Source: JBMNMS01 sp050953445 (lineage in GTDB: Bacteria > Bacillota > Clostridia > Peptostreptococcales > Anaerovoracaceae). From it: a stretch of 64,000 bases of DNA. The position numbers and the translations under genes are program-made. Each line of letters starts with the position of its first letter. Position 1 is the first letter of the stretch. A model generated the notes under the pieces. It did not search any database, had not been told where the DNA came from, and saw only the letters and a list, made by a program, of their open reading frames with translations. Shown here in pieces: positions 21,820 to 29,982 of the stretch. The stretch is taken from the NCBI GenBank assembly GCA_050953445.1, contig JBMNMS010000002.1:62001-126000 (forward strand). The letters run 5' to 3'.

Positions 21820-23910
21820 ATGAAAATTGTTGCGGCTACCATGAAAAGAAATACCGCTTTAATGTTGGTCATCATTACTTCGGCTGCCATTGTGCTCGGG
21901 CTACTCTATCTTTTCCTTGCATACAACAAGTATCAGAATATTGCAAAAGAAGAAGCTTTGCAACTTGCTCAATCTGTGGAAGTGCTTATAAATACCGAGG
22001 ATGTATCTGACTTGTTATCCCATGATGTTGGGGAAGTTAGGGAGGTAGATAGCACGGTAGGGAAATCTCTGACACGATTTGTTGAAAGAACAGACTTGGT
22101 CTATTGTGCCTACATACTTAAACGTCAGGAAGGTGAAATCAAAGTTGCTGCTGATTCGGCAGCAGCTTATCCTGACGCATCAAAACCGACCGGGAGGATC
22201 TGTGAGGGAGCTGGTCGGTTAAGTGTTTTGACCTTTGATACAGGGCAGAGCGTGATATCCGATACGGCAGATTCCCCTTGCGGAAAGTGTATCAGTGTGC
22301 ATGTTCCAATTTACGATAAGCGCAATAAAGGTGTCATTGCTGTTTTGGGACTAAATTTTTCAGTGGACAGATGGCAATCGGTGCTTTGGAAGCGGATGGT
22401 TCCTGACATCATGGTTGTAGCATTTCTTTTGATATTGATACTTATGATCTTCTATATTCATCGCAAACACGTAAATTTGGTGGAGAGTGAAAGGAATAAG
22501 GAAGCGATATTTTCGCAATTGCCGGGCATGGTATACCGTTGCAAAAATGATTCCCATTGGACCATGGAATATGTATCTCAGGGTTGTAGGGAACTGACAG
22601 AATATGAAGAAAATGATCTCATTATGAATAATGCAATCTCCTACAATGAAATTATTTCACCTGCTTACAGAGGGGCGGTTCTATCAAAGTGGGAGAATGT
22701 GTTATTGCAGCGTGGAAGTTTTAAAGGTGAGTATGAAATCATAACCAAATCCGGAGAAAGCAAATGGGTGATGGAGCAGGGACATGGGATTTATGACAAC
22801 GATAATGAGGTTAATGCTTTAGAAGGCATTGTGATCGACATTACGGATAAAAAAAGGAAGGAGCATCAGATTGAGGACCTAAAAAATCGTGACTATATCA
22901 CCGGGTTGTACAATCAAAAGTACATAGGTGATGAGATGAAGCGTATGGATCGATCTGATTTTCTGCCATTTACCATAGCTATCTGCGATATAGATGGGCT
23001 TCGTATGGTTAATGATGCCTATGGTTATGAGGAAGGAGATCAATTGATAAGGACAACGGCATTGTTAATACAAAGCTGTTTGGACGAGAGTGCCGTTTTA
23101 GGAAGGACTGCAGGAGGGGAATTTACAGTCCTGCTTCCTAATACGGATGAGAAAAAGGCTCATAAGTTGAAGATGAGCATTAAAAGGGCTGTAGAGGCCT
23201 ATAACAAATCCGGCAGGAATATCCTTTACGCCGTCAGTATTTCCATCGGTTATGGCACAAAAATGAAGGAGGATTGGCCGATTAAGGATGTGCTCAGGGC
23301 GGCGGTAGAGTATTTAAACAGACGCAAGTTGCTTAATCAAAATAGCTCGCACTCGGCTATCGTATCCTCCATTATGGCAACTTTATATGCCAAAAGCCAG
23401 GAAACAGAGGAGCACGGCCAGCGTTTAGAAGAGCTGTGTCAGGTTATGGGCAGGGAGATGGGGCTGTCCCAGGTAGATTTAGACGATTTGCAATTGCTTT
23501 CTAAGCTTCATGATATTGGGAAAATTGGTATCGATGATCGAATCCTGAACAAACCCACGAAACTAAGCAATGAAGAGTGGGAGGTTATGAAGAAGCATCC
23601 GGAAATAGGACATAAAATAGCCATGACAACCCCTCAATTAAGGCATATCGCCGAATACATTCTATATCATCACGAACGTTGGGATGGAACAGGCTATCCT
23701 AAGGGGCTCAAAGGGGAAGAAATACCAATTGTACCAAGGGTTTTAGCCATAGCCGACGCCTATGATGCAATGACGGTGGATAGGATATACAGGAAAGCTA
23801 TGACTGAGGAAGCGGCCATAGGAGAGATAGAAAAAAATGCAGGGACACAATTCGACCCAGGCATTGCCGCTTTGTTTGCCCGTATAATAAAGGAAAAGAA
23901 AAGAGTTTAA
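21820..23910 (+). CDS. Membrane PAS-GGDEF(variant)-HD-GYP c-di-GMP phosphodiesterase
   Basis: Paralogue of the 12605 gene with the same order except that one PAS domain is missing. It has a transmembrane segment, an extracellular domain containing several Cys (EGAGR...SPCGKC), a second segment, one PAS/PAC unit (about 230-350), a GGDEF-like domain with TAGGEF (near residue 431) and an HD-GYP domain with HDIGKIGI (near 564) and GTGYP (near 622). The third acidic GGDEF residue is missing as in the paralogue, so the domain is probably a binding or regulatory module. The linker LLNQNS-HSAIVSSIMATLY is nearly identical in the two proteins. The start is uncertain: ATG 21820 has GGGGA 13 nt upstream, TTG 21796 has none. 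Confidence 0.88.
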   Translation: MKIVAATMKRNTALMLVIITSAAIVLGLLYLFLAYNKYQNIAKEEALQLAQSVEVLINTEDVSDLLSHDVGEVREVDSTVGKSLTRFVERTDLVYCAYILKRQEGEIKVAADSAAAYPDASKPTGRICEGAGRLSVLTFDTGQSVISDTADSPCGKCISVHVPIYDKRNKGVIAVLGLNFSVDRWQSVLWKRMVPDIMVVAFLLILILMIFYIHRKHVNLVESERNKEAIFSQLPGMVYRCKNDSHWTMEYVSQGCRELTEYEENDLIMNNAISYNEIISPAYRGAVLSKWENVLLQRGSFKGEYEIITKSGESKWVMEQGHGIYDNDNEVNALEGIVIDITDKKRKEHQIEDLKNRDYITGLYNQKYIGDEMKRMDRSDFLPFTIAICDIDGLRMVNDAYGYEEGDQLIRTTALLIQSCLDESAVLGRTAGGEFTVLLPNTDEKKAHKLKMSIKRAVEAYNKSGRNILYAVSISIGYGTKMKEDWPIKDVLRAAVEYLNRRKLLNQNSSHSAIVSSIMATLYAKSQETEEHGQRLEELCQVMGREMGLSQVDLDDLQLLSKLHDIGKIGIDDRILNKPTKLSNEEWEVMKKHPEIGHKIAMTTPQLRHIAEYILYHHERWDGTGYPKGLKGEEIPIVPRVLAIADAYDAMTVDRIYRKAMTEEAAIGEIEKNAGTQFDPGIAALFARIIKEKKRV

Positions 23911-23929
23911 TAGAAGGGAAAGTTTTTAT

Positions 23930-25540
23930 ATGTCGGATTATGGCGGTGGGAGGAACAGAGGGTATTGTAAATTCAGAGATACCCTGTTTCAAAACCCTTT
24001 AATTGCAGGGGGAGGATTTCACAGAACGGTAACAGCGGTGTTGGTTGTTCTTCTTTGCGCTGTTATCAGCTACCTGTTCATTTCATCAAACGATCAGATG
24101 AGTAAGATATATCAGGAAGAAACCAGGGATTCCATCGTTGAAATTAAGAAGATTTTTTTGAAAGCTACTGTCAACAATCTTATTATGGATTTAGAAACAG
24201 ATCAGAATAGAATGAAGAATCACTATAAATCGGCAATAGACCAGCGTTATGAGGTGTTCAGTAAAAGAAAATTTGACGGAGGATTCGTTTCGGGAATTAA
24301 ATCTGATCTGGGGATGGATACACTAAGAGAAGGTGAAACATCCAGGTGGGTCGTTTTCATTTGGAACAATGATAATAAAGTGCTATACGATTCAGCAGAT
24401 CTTTTTTCACAGGATATTTCCATTACCATTGAGAATATTAAGCCGGCACTATCCCATTACAGGATCCTTCATCACGGGGACAAGTCCTGTCTCTTTGGCA
24501 TATCCCAAGAATACATCGATGATGAGATAAAGGAAGCGGTAGCAACAAAAATAAAAAGGCTTAGCTTTGGTAATGATTCGTACATTTGGGTCAATGAGGT
24601 TTTAAATTATGATGGAGGGGAAAATTATGCAATTCGGCGAATACATCCAAACCTGCCGGAAACGGAAGGAATGTTTCTTTCCACTGATATGGCTGATATA
24701 AAGGGAAATCTACCTTATCTTACCGAGTTGGAGGGTGTAAAAAGGGACGGTGAGCTATTTTTTTCCTACCATTTCAAAGAGCTAAACAGTGATAGAATTT
24801 CGGAAAAGCTGACCTATGCTAAGCTATACAAGGAATATGATTGGATTATAGCTATGGGGATACAAAACAATGAAATGGAGAGATATATATCGAAAACTAA
24901 CGGGGTAAGCAAAGCTGAATCCCTTCACAATTCGTTGAAGTTCCTAGGGCTTTTATTAACTATGGTCCTGTTTTTTATAGCGGTAATAATCATTGTGGAG
25001 CAATGGAGGTTAAAACGTAGCAGAAAGCGATTGGAATCTGCCCTCCAATATGATACCTTAACCAATGCAAAGAGTCGAAGATTTGGGGAAGAGTATTTAG
25101 GAAAGTTGTTTATCGAATTTCATTCGGGCATATTGAAAACAGAGGTAGCCATTATGTTGTTTGATATCGATAATTTTAAAAGCATTAATGATCGCTATGG
25201 CCACCATATAGGGGATTTAGTCCTGAGGGAGTTTGTCTCAACTGTGTATAAGACGATTAGAGATTCGGACGAACTGTTTAGATGGGGAGGAGATGAGTTT
25301 GTAGGAGTCTTCCGGGGTTTGAACAAGGAAAACACAGTTATTTTAGCTGAGAAAATATTGGAGAATCTGTCATCATTGGAATTAGAAGGGGATGAAGGCG
25401 AACAAATACAGATAGGAATATCAATAGGGGCAACCAATTTTGAAGATGGTGATAAAAGCTTTATAGAGGCTATAAAACGGGCTGATAAGGCTATGTATTT
25501 GTCAAAGGCGGAAGGTGGTGGTTTAGTAAGCCAATTATAG
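23930..25540 (+). CDS. Membrane diguanylate cyclase with Cache sensor
   Basis: Predicted diguanylate cyclase making c-di-GMP from two GTP. Residues 30-52 form a transmembrane segment, 55-335 an extracellular Cache domain (motif NDSYIWVNE followed by IHPNLPETEG, typical of Cache_2-like sensors), 340-365 a second segment, and 370-536 the GGDEF domain. The signature is the canonical RWGGDEF (near 453-457) and RDSD nine residues before it fits the RxxD inhibitory site, so the enzyme should be active and product-inhibited. It is the only clearly active cyclase in the window. It lies 20 bp after the HD-GYP gene, suggesting co-transcription of opposing enzymes. Confidence 0.92.
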   Translation: MSDYGGGRNRGYCKFRDTLFQNPLIAGGGFHRTVTAVLVVLLCAVISYLFISSNDQMSKIYQEETRDSIVEIKKIFLKATVNNLIMDLETDQNRMKNHYKSAIDQRYEVFSKRKFDGGFVSGIKSDLGMDTLREGETSRWVVFIWNNDNKVLYDSADLFSQDISITIENIKPALSHYRILHHGDKSCLFGISQEYIDDEIKEAVATKIKRLSFGNDSYIWVNEVLNYDGGENYAIRRIHPNLPETEGMFLSTDMADIKGNLPYLTELEGVKRDGELFFSYHFKELNSDRISEKLTYAKLYKEYDWIIAMGIQNNEMERYISKTNGVSKAESLHNSLKFLGLLLTMVLFFIAVIIIVEQWRLKRSRKRLESALQYDTLTNAKSRRFGEEYLGKLFIEFHSGILKTEVAIMLFDIDNFKSINDRYGHHIGDLVLREFVSTVYKTIRDSDELFRWGGDEFVGVFRGLNKENTVILAEKILENLSSLELEGDEGEQIQIGISIGATNFEDGDKSFIEAIKRADKAMYLSKAEGGGLVSQL

Positions 25541-25627
25541 GAATATGTTGTATCCCTTTATTAGTCGATGTTATGATTAGATAGGTCTATGCTATCTTTG
25601 AACGGTTGGTTATTTTGGGAGACCCTT

Positions 25628-28600
25628 ATGAGACGAATTGCATCAATAATCCTGGCATCAATTATAATAATGGCTTCGGTAGTAGGGTTGATTTGCATAA
25701 ACTATATCCATATGGAAGCGGAAAATATAACTCCTAATGGAATACTTGACCTATCCAACTGGAATCCGGAATCAAGAAAGCCCATCCAGCTAAATGGAAA
25801 GTGGGAGTTTTATCCCCACATCTTCATTGACCCTGTCCAGAGTTCTTTTTCCACTGAGGGGAGTGGCAGGAAATACGTATACGTGCCCGGAGACTGGGGT
25901 GAGGGGTTCTATCCTCATGGATCTTCCAACGCCTTTGGTACCTATCGATTGGTTATAAAAGTGCCTGAGGATAGGCAATACGGGATAAAAACTTCCACCA
26001 TACGCACATCAGCTCGAATATTCATGAATGGGAGAGAGGTGGCAAGTGTCGGAAGAGTTTCCCCGGATAAAAGCGGTTATATGCCCGGGAGTCGCTACAA
26101 AATCGGTTTTGCTGAGAGTGTTGACAAGGAAATGGAATTGGTCATACATGTTTCAAGTTTCGATTACAGAACCGGTGGTATATTAAAGCCTATAAAATTT
26201 GGCAATGTTGATACGCTTGTTAAGCAAAATAATAGGGAAAGGGCCCTTGACGGTTTTGCTATTTCTGCCTGTTTAATTCTGGCCATATACTCTTTTCTTC
26301 AATGGATTCTTGACAGCAATGAAAAGTACCTCCTTTATTTTTCCGGGTCTGCTTTTTTTATGTCAGTGTACCTGTCCACTATGAACGAGCAGTTGATCAT
26401 GGTGTTATTTGATTACCAGTTCTTTACCCGGGTTAAGATTCAAATAGCAATGATGTTGCTTATAACCTTTTGTTTTCTTAAATTTGTACAACATTTTTTT
26501 GATATGGTCACTAAAAATAATTTTGTTAACTTTCTTTCCATCACCCTGCTTTCAATGCTGGTATTCGTTTTCAACGATATAAATAGAAAGATTTATCTTC
26601 CGATAGGGATTGTCCAGAGTTTAATTGCCATTGCTTTGATGGCAAGTTACACATATATAATATGGATACTTTTTAGAAATATAAAATCCTATGGCGACTC
26701 TAAGGGGTACATTTTGATAACGGCTGCCTCGCTGTTTTCATATTGGCTTGTCATAATGTGTAAAATGCTTTTTGAATTGGATATGGGGCATATACCTTTA
26801 TTTTTGATTTTCTCAATGTTGTTAGGGGTAACTCTTATGATGAATCATAAGGCTCGGTTGAATCATCAAGGTCTGAGGGAGCTCACAGAAAAAATGGTGG
26901 CCTATGATAGAATTAAAGATGATTTCCTGGCCAAAACCTCCCATGAACTCAGGACGCCCCTTCATGTTATGATAAACCTGAGCAAACTTATGATGGAGGG
27001 GAAAAAGGGTTCATTGAATCCTTCGCAATTGGAAGATCTTATTTTTATAAACAGTGAAAGTAAACGGCTAAGCCGACTGGTTGATGAGCTGATGGATGTA
27101 TCGTCAATAGAAAGGGGAGAGATTAAAATACTGATAGGCCCTGTTAATCCTTTTCACGCAGTTCAGAACTTGATGGATGAAATGAAACTGTTAATCAAGG
27201 ATGATGTGGATGTGGTTATGATAAACCGCATAGAAGAGGATTTCCCGCCCATAAAGGCTGATTCGGATAGATTCAAACAGATTATATACAACCTGTTGCA
27301 CAATGCCGTTAAATTTACCTCCTGTGGAACTATTACGGTGTCAGCATCGGTTTTAGAAGGGATGGCTGAAATAAAGGTGGAGGATACGGGTAAGGGGATA
27401 GAGAAAAGACATATTAAAAGCGTGTTTGAAAGTCAATACAAGGGGGATGATGAAGAAAAGAGGTTCCATGGCTTCGGCATGGGTCTTGCCGTGGTAAAAA
27501 GGTTGGTGGAAATTCATGGGGGAAGTGTTTGGGTGGAATCTCAAATAGGAAAGGGGTCATGCTTTGCCTTTACCATGCCGTTATATGAGGCAGGAGATAA
27601 TGAGCATGCAGATGGTGCGGGGGAGGAAGTGTTTCCTAAAGGTTTGTATAGGGAGGAGGACGGGCCTTATAACAACCAGGAATATACTGTCCTGATAGTA
27701 GATGATGAGCCTTCCAATATTAAGGTTTTAAAGGATTTAGTTGAGGGGATGGGGTGCAAGGTACTTGAGGCGGGAAAAGGTGAGCAGGTGTTCTCGTTGC
27801 TGGATAGGCATGTAGTGGATTTGATGATATTGGATATTATGCTTCCGGATATGTCGGGGGAGTTGGTTTGCAAATTGGTAAGACGAGATTACTCCATGTC
27901 CCAGCTGCCCATATTGGTATTGACAGCATCGGGGCGGGTTATGGATATGATGAAGTCCTTCCGGTATGGTGCCAACGATTTTCTGCAAAAACCTGCGGAT
28001 GGAGATGAGTTGATATCCAGAATTCAATCTCTTCTCATGATGAAAACCGCTGTTGAGCAGGGGCTGATGAAGGAGTATCAGTATTTCTATTCTCAGATTT
28101 CTCCCCATTTTTTATATAATACCTTGAATACAATAATTGGATTAAGTTACAAGGACCCGGAGGGGACAAGGAAAGCGCTCTACAATTTATCTGTATATTT
28201 GAGGGGGAAGATGGATTTATATAAAAAAGAGGGACTTATAACCCTTGATGACGAGCTGGAGTTAGTAACGGCATATTTGGAAATTGAAAAAATGAGATAC
28301 AGGGACAGGCTAATTATTGAGTACAAAATAGAGGAGAAATTGGATGGAATGATTCAACCTCTTACTTTACAACCATTGGTTGAAAATGCCGTATATCATA
28401 GCCTTGCAGTGGAAGATAGAGTCAGAGTTTCCCTTTCTGCCGAGAGGACGGGTGACGACACAATATCCATAGTGATTGAGGATAGCGGGCCCGGAATGAC
28501 TATTGAAAAACAGAGGGAAATAATGAAGGGCAGCGGCGAAAGGCTTGGTTTATCCAATGTAATAAAAAAAATCGACATCGACAGAAGATACTCGTTGACA

Positions 28601-28681
28601 ATTGATAGCGAGGAAGGCAGGGGAACCAGAATAGTAGTAAAAATACCGGAGGCCAGAAAAAATGAGAATTGCATTAATTGA
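25628..28681 (+). CDS. Double-kinase hybrid sensor: 7TMR-DISM, HisKA, REC, LytS-type kinase
   Basis: Large membrane sensor of 1,017 residues. A signal/transmembrane segment is followed by an extracellular 7TMR-DISMED2 beta domain (about 30-190; LNGKWEFYP), a seven-helix 7TMR-DISM region (about 205-410), a HisKA dimerisation domain with phospho-acceptor H439 in TSHELRTP, an HATPase_c domain, a REC domain (about 686-800, VDDEP, D736 in LDIMLPD), and a second kinase of the LytS/His_kinase type with H827 in SPHFLYNT and its own ATPase (N-box LVENAV, G-box EDSGPGM). The ATG at 25628 has TGGGAG upstream; a start 13 codons earlier lacks one. The 3' end overlaps the REC-BTAD gene by 20 bp, so that regulator is the obvious partner. 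Confidence 0.9.
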   Translation: MRRIASIILASIIIMASVVGLICINYIHMEAENITPNGILDLSNWNPESRKPIQLNGKWEFYPHIFIDPVQSSFSTEGSGRKYVYVPGDWGEGFYPHGSSNAFGTYRLVIKVPEDRQYGIKTSTIRTSARIFMNGREVASVGRVSPDKSGYMPGSRYKIGFAESVDKEMELVIHVSSFDYRTGGILKPIKFGNVDTLVKQNNRERALDGFAISACLILAIYSFLQWILDSNEKYLLYFSGSAFFMSVYLSTMNEQLIMVLFDYQFFTRVKIQIAMMLLITFCFLKFVQHFFDMVTKNNFVNFLSITLLSMLVFVFNDINRKIYLPIGIVQSLIAIALMASYTYIIWILFRNIKSYGDSKGYILITAASLFSYWLVIMCKMLFELDMGHIPLFLIFSMLLGVTLMMNHKARLNHQGLRELTEKMVAYDRIKDDFLAKTSHELRTPLHVMINLSKLMMEGKKGSLNPSQLEDLIFINSESKRLSRLVDELMDVSSIERGEIKILIGPVNPFHAVQNLMDEMKLLIKDDVDVVMINRIEEDFPPIKADSDRFKQIIYNLLHNAVKFTSCGTITVSASVLEGMAEIKVEDTGKGIEKRHIKSVFESQYKGDDEEKRFHGFGMGLAVVKRLVEIHGGSVWVESQIGKGSCFAFTMPLYEAGDNEHADGAGEEVFPKGLYREEDGPYNNQEYTVLIVDDEPSNIKVLKDLVEGMGCKVLEAGKGEQVFSLLDRHVVDLMILDIMLPDMSGELVCKLVRRDYSMSQLPILVLTASGRVMDMMKSFRYGANDFLQKPADGDELISRIQSLLMMKTAVEQGLMKEYQYFYSQISPHFLYNTLNTIIGLSYKDPEGTRKALYNLSVYLRGKMDLYKKEGLITLDDELELVTAYLEIEKMRYRDRLIIEYKIEEKLDGMIQPLTLQPLVENAVYHSLAVEDRVRVSLSAERTGDDTISIVIEDSGPGMTIEKQREIMKGSGERLGLSNVIKKIDIDRRYSLTIDSEEGRGTRIVVKIPEARKNENCIN

Positions 28682-29768
28682 TGATGAGCCATCAGCTCTT
28701 GAGCTATTAGAAATCATGCTTTCATCTTATGAAAATATACAGGTAGTGGGAAGGTATGTCAATCCCATGCACGCCTTGGCAGAGATAGACAAGCTTGATG
28801 TAAATGTGGTTTTCCTTGATATCGAAATGGGGGAGATAAATGGACTTCAGGTTGGGGATATGCTTTTGGAAAAGAAGGGTGATATGGAAATAGTCTTCGT
28901 AACCGCCTATTCCCAGTATGCCATAGAAGCCTTTGAAATTCAGGCTATGGATTATCTCTTAAAACCCATACATGAAAAACGGTTGGATAAAACCATAAAG
29001 AGGCTCAGGGTAAAGTTTCAAAATAAGGACATGACAGATAAACCTGATGAAGCACATGTTTCAGTTAGCAGCTTTGGCGGTTTTCATGTCCACATGGATC
29101 AGGAAAACCCTTTTGTTTGGAGGACAAAGAAAGCAAAAGAACTTTTCGCATATCTCTTTATAAAGGGTAGGGAAGGGGCTGGCAGGACCGAGATCATAGA
29201 GGATGTCTTTTATGATAAAAATCTGGAGCAGGCTACTACCCTTCTTCACACAACAATTTATCAGATAAGAAAGGTGCTAAAAAAAGCGGGTTATCCAAAG
29301 GGTATATCATATGTCAACGAAGGATACCGGTTGGATATTCCCCTTGTAAGTGATTATGAAGAAATAAACCAGATCCTTAAACAAAACTTCACTGACGACT
29401 ACAGCATGGAAAGGGTTATGGAAATTCACAAGGGGGATTTTATGGCGGAAGGTTATCATTGGGCTCTAAATGAGCAAAACAGGTATAAGAAGGAAGTGGT
29501 AAGGTTACTTTCCTTTTTTGCCAAGAATCGCATAGAGGATAAAAGATATGGGGATCCATTGAAGGATTGCCTGGATTTTCTCCATGACTTAGATCCTTTT
29601 AGTGAAGAAACGGCAAATTTGATTATTTCTTATCATGGTCAACAAGGGCAGAAGGATCGTCTTAAAGAGTTTTATGCTCGCTATGAGGCAACTCTAAAAA
29701 CCGAGGTGGGTGTAGGGCCTTCATGGCTTAACCGAAAGCTTTATTTGGCCTATACAGGTAGTTGTTAG
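28662..29768 (+). CDS. Response regulator with REC, winged-helix and BTAD domains (SARP-like)
   Basis: Transcriptional activator candidate of 368 residues. The REC domain (1-120) has DDEP, phospho-acceptor D53 in FLDIEMG, T in VTAYS and K in LKPI. A winged-helix DNA-binding domain follows (about 130-225; KAKELFAYLFIKGREGAGR, HTTIYQIRKVLKK, then NEGYRLD), then a TPR-like bacterial transcriptional activation domain (about 230-365; NRYKKEVVRLL, EETANLIISYH, LKEFYARYEATLKTEVG). This order matches AfsR/SARP-related response regulators of clostridia. Its ATG overlaps the sensor kinase end and has GGAGG upstream. The adhesin promoter just downstream carries the repeat geometry expected for this family. 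Confidence 0.92.
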   Translation: MRIALIDDEPSALELLEIMLSSYENIQVVGRYVNPMHALAEIDKLDVNVVFLDIEMGEINGLQVGDMLLEKKGDMEIVFVTAYSQYAIEAFEIQAMDYLLKPIHEKRLDKTIKRLRVKFQNKDMTDKPDEAHVSVSSFGGFHVHMDQENPFVWRTKKAKELFAYLFIKGREGAGRTEIIEDVFYDKNLEQATTLLHTTIYQIRKVLKKAGYPKGISYVNEGYRLDIPLVSDYEEINQILKQNFTDDYSMERVMEIHKGDFMAEGYHWALNEQNRYKKEVVRLLSFFAKNRIEDKRYGDPLKDCLDFLHDLDPFSEETANLIISYHGQQGQKDRLKEFYARYEATLKTEVGVGPSWLNRKLYLAYTGSC

Positions 29769-29859
29769 TGGAATATTTGGGAATTGTGACTTAGTCACAC
29801 AATCGGATTTCTTTTAGAACTACCGGTTAATAACAATTGAACACAGCCTCTAAACCCTT

Positions 29860-29895
29860 GATAACATGGGATTGTGCCCATGTTATCATTTTTTT
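29860..29895 (+). terminator. Terminator of the kinase-regulator operon
   Basis: GATAACATGGG (29860-29870) and CCCATGTTATC (29877-29887) are perfect 11-bp partners around ATTGTG, followed by ATTTTTTT. This separates the regulator operon from the adhesin gene. Confidence 0.92.
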
Positions 29896-29910
29896 ATTAT
29901 CGCAACATTA

Positions 29911-29942
29911 TTCAGATTTTGTTCAGAGTGTGCAGATATAAT
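29911..29942 (+). promoter_or_regulatory. Adhesin promoter with SARP-type direct repeats
   Basis: TTCAGAT (29911-29917) and TTCAGAG (29922-29928) are heptamers 11 bp apart. Exactly 8 bp (29929-29936) separate the second from a consensus -10 TATAAT (29937-29942). No TTGACA-like -35 is present at the right distance. SARP/BTAD activators are known to bind heptameric repeats with 11-bp period, the 3' one 8 bp from the -10, replacing the -35. Confidence 0.6.
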
Positions 29943-29982
29943 TATACTGTTGATTATTTTTATTGCAAAAAGGAGGATAGCT

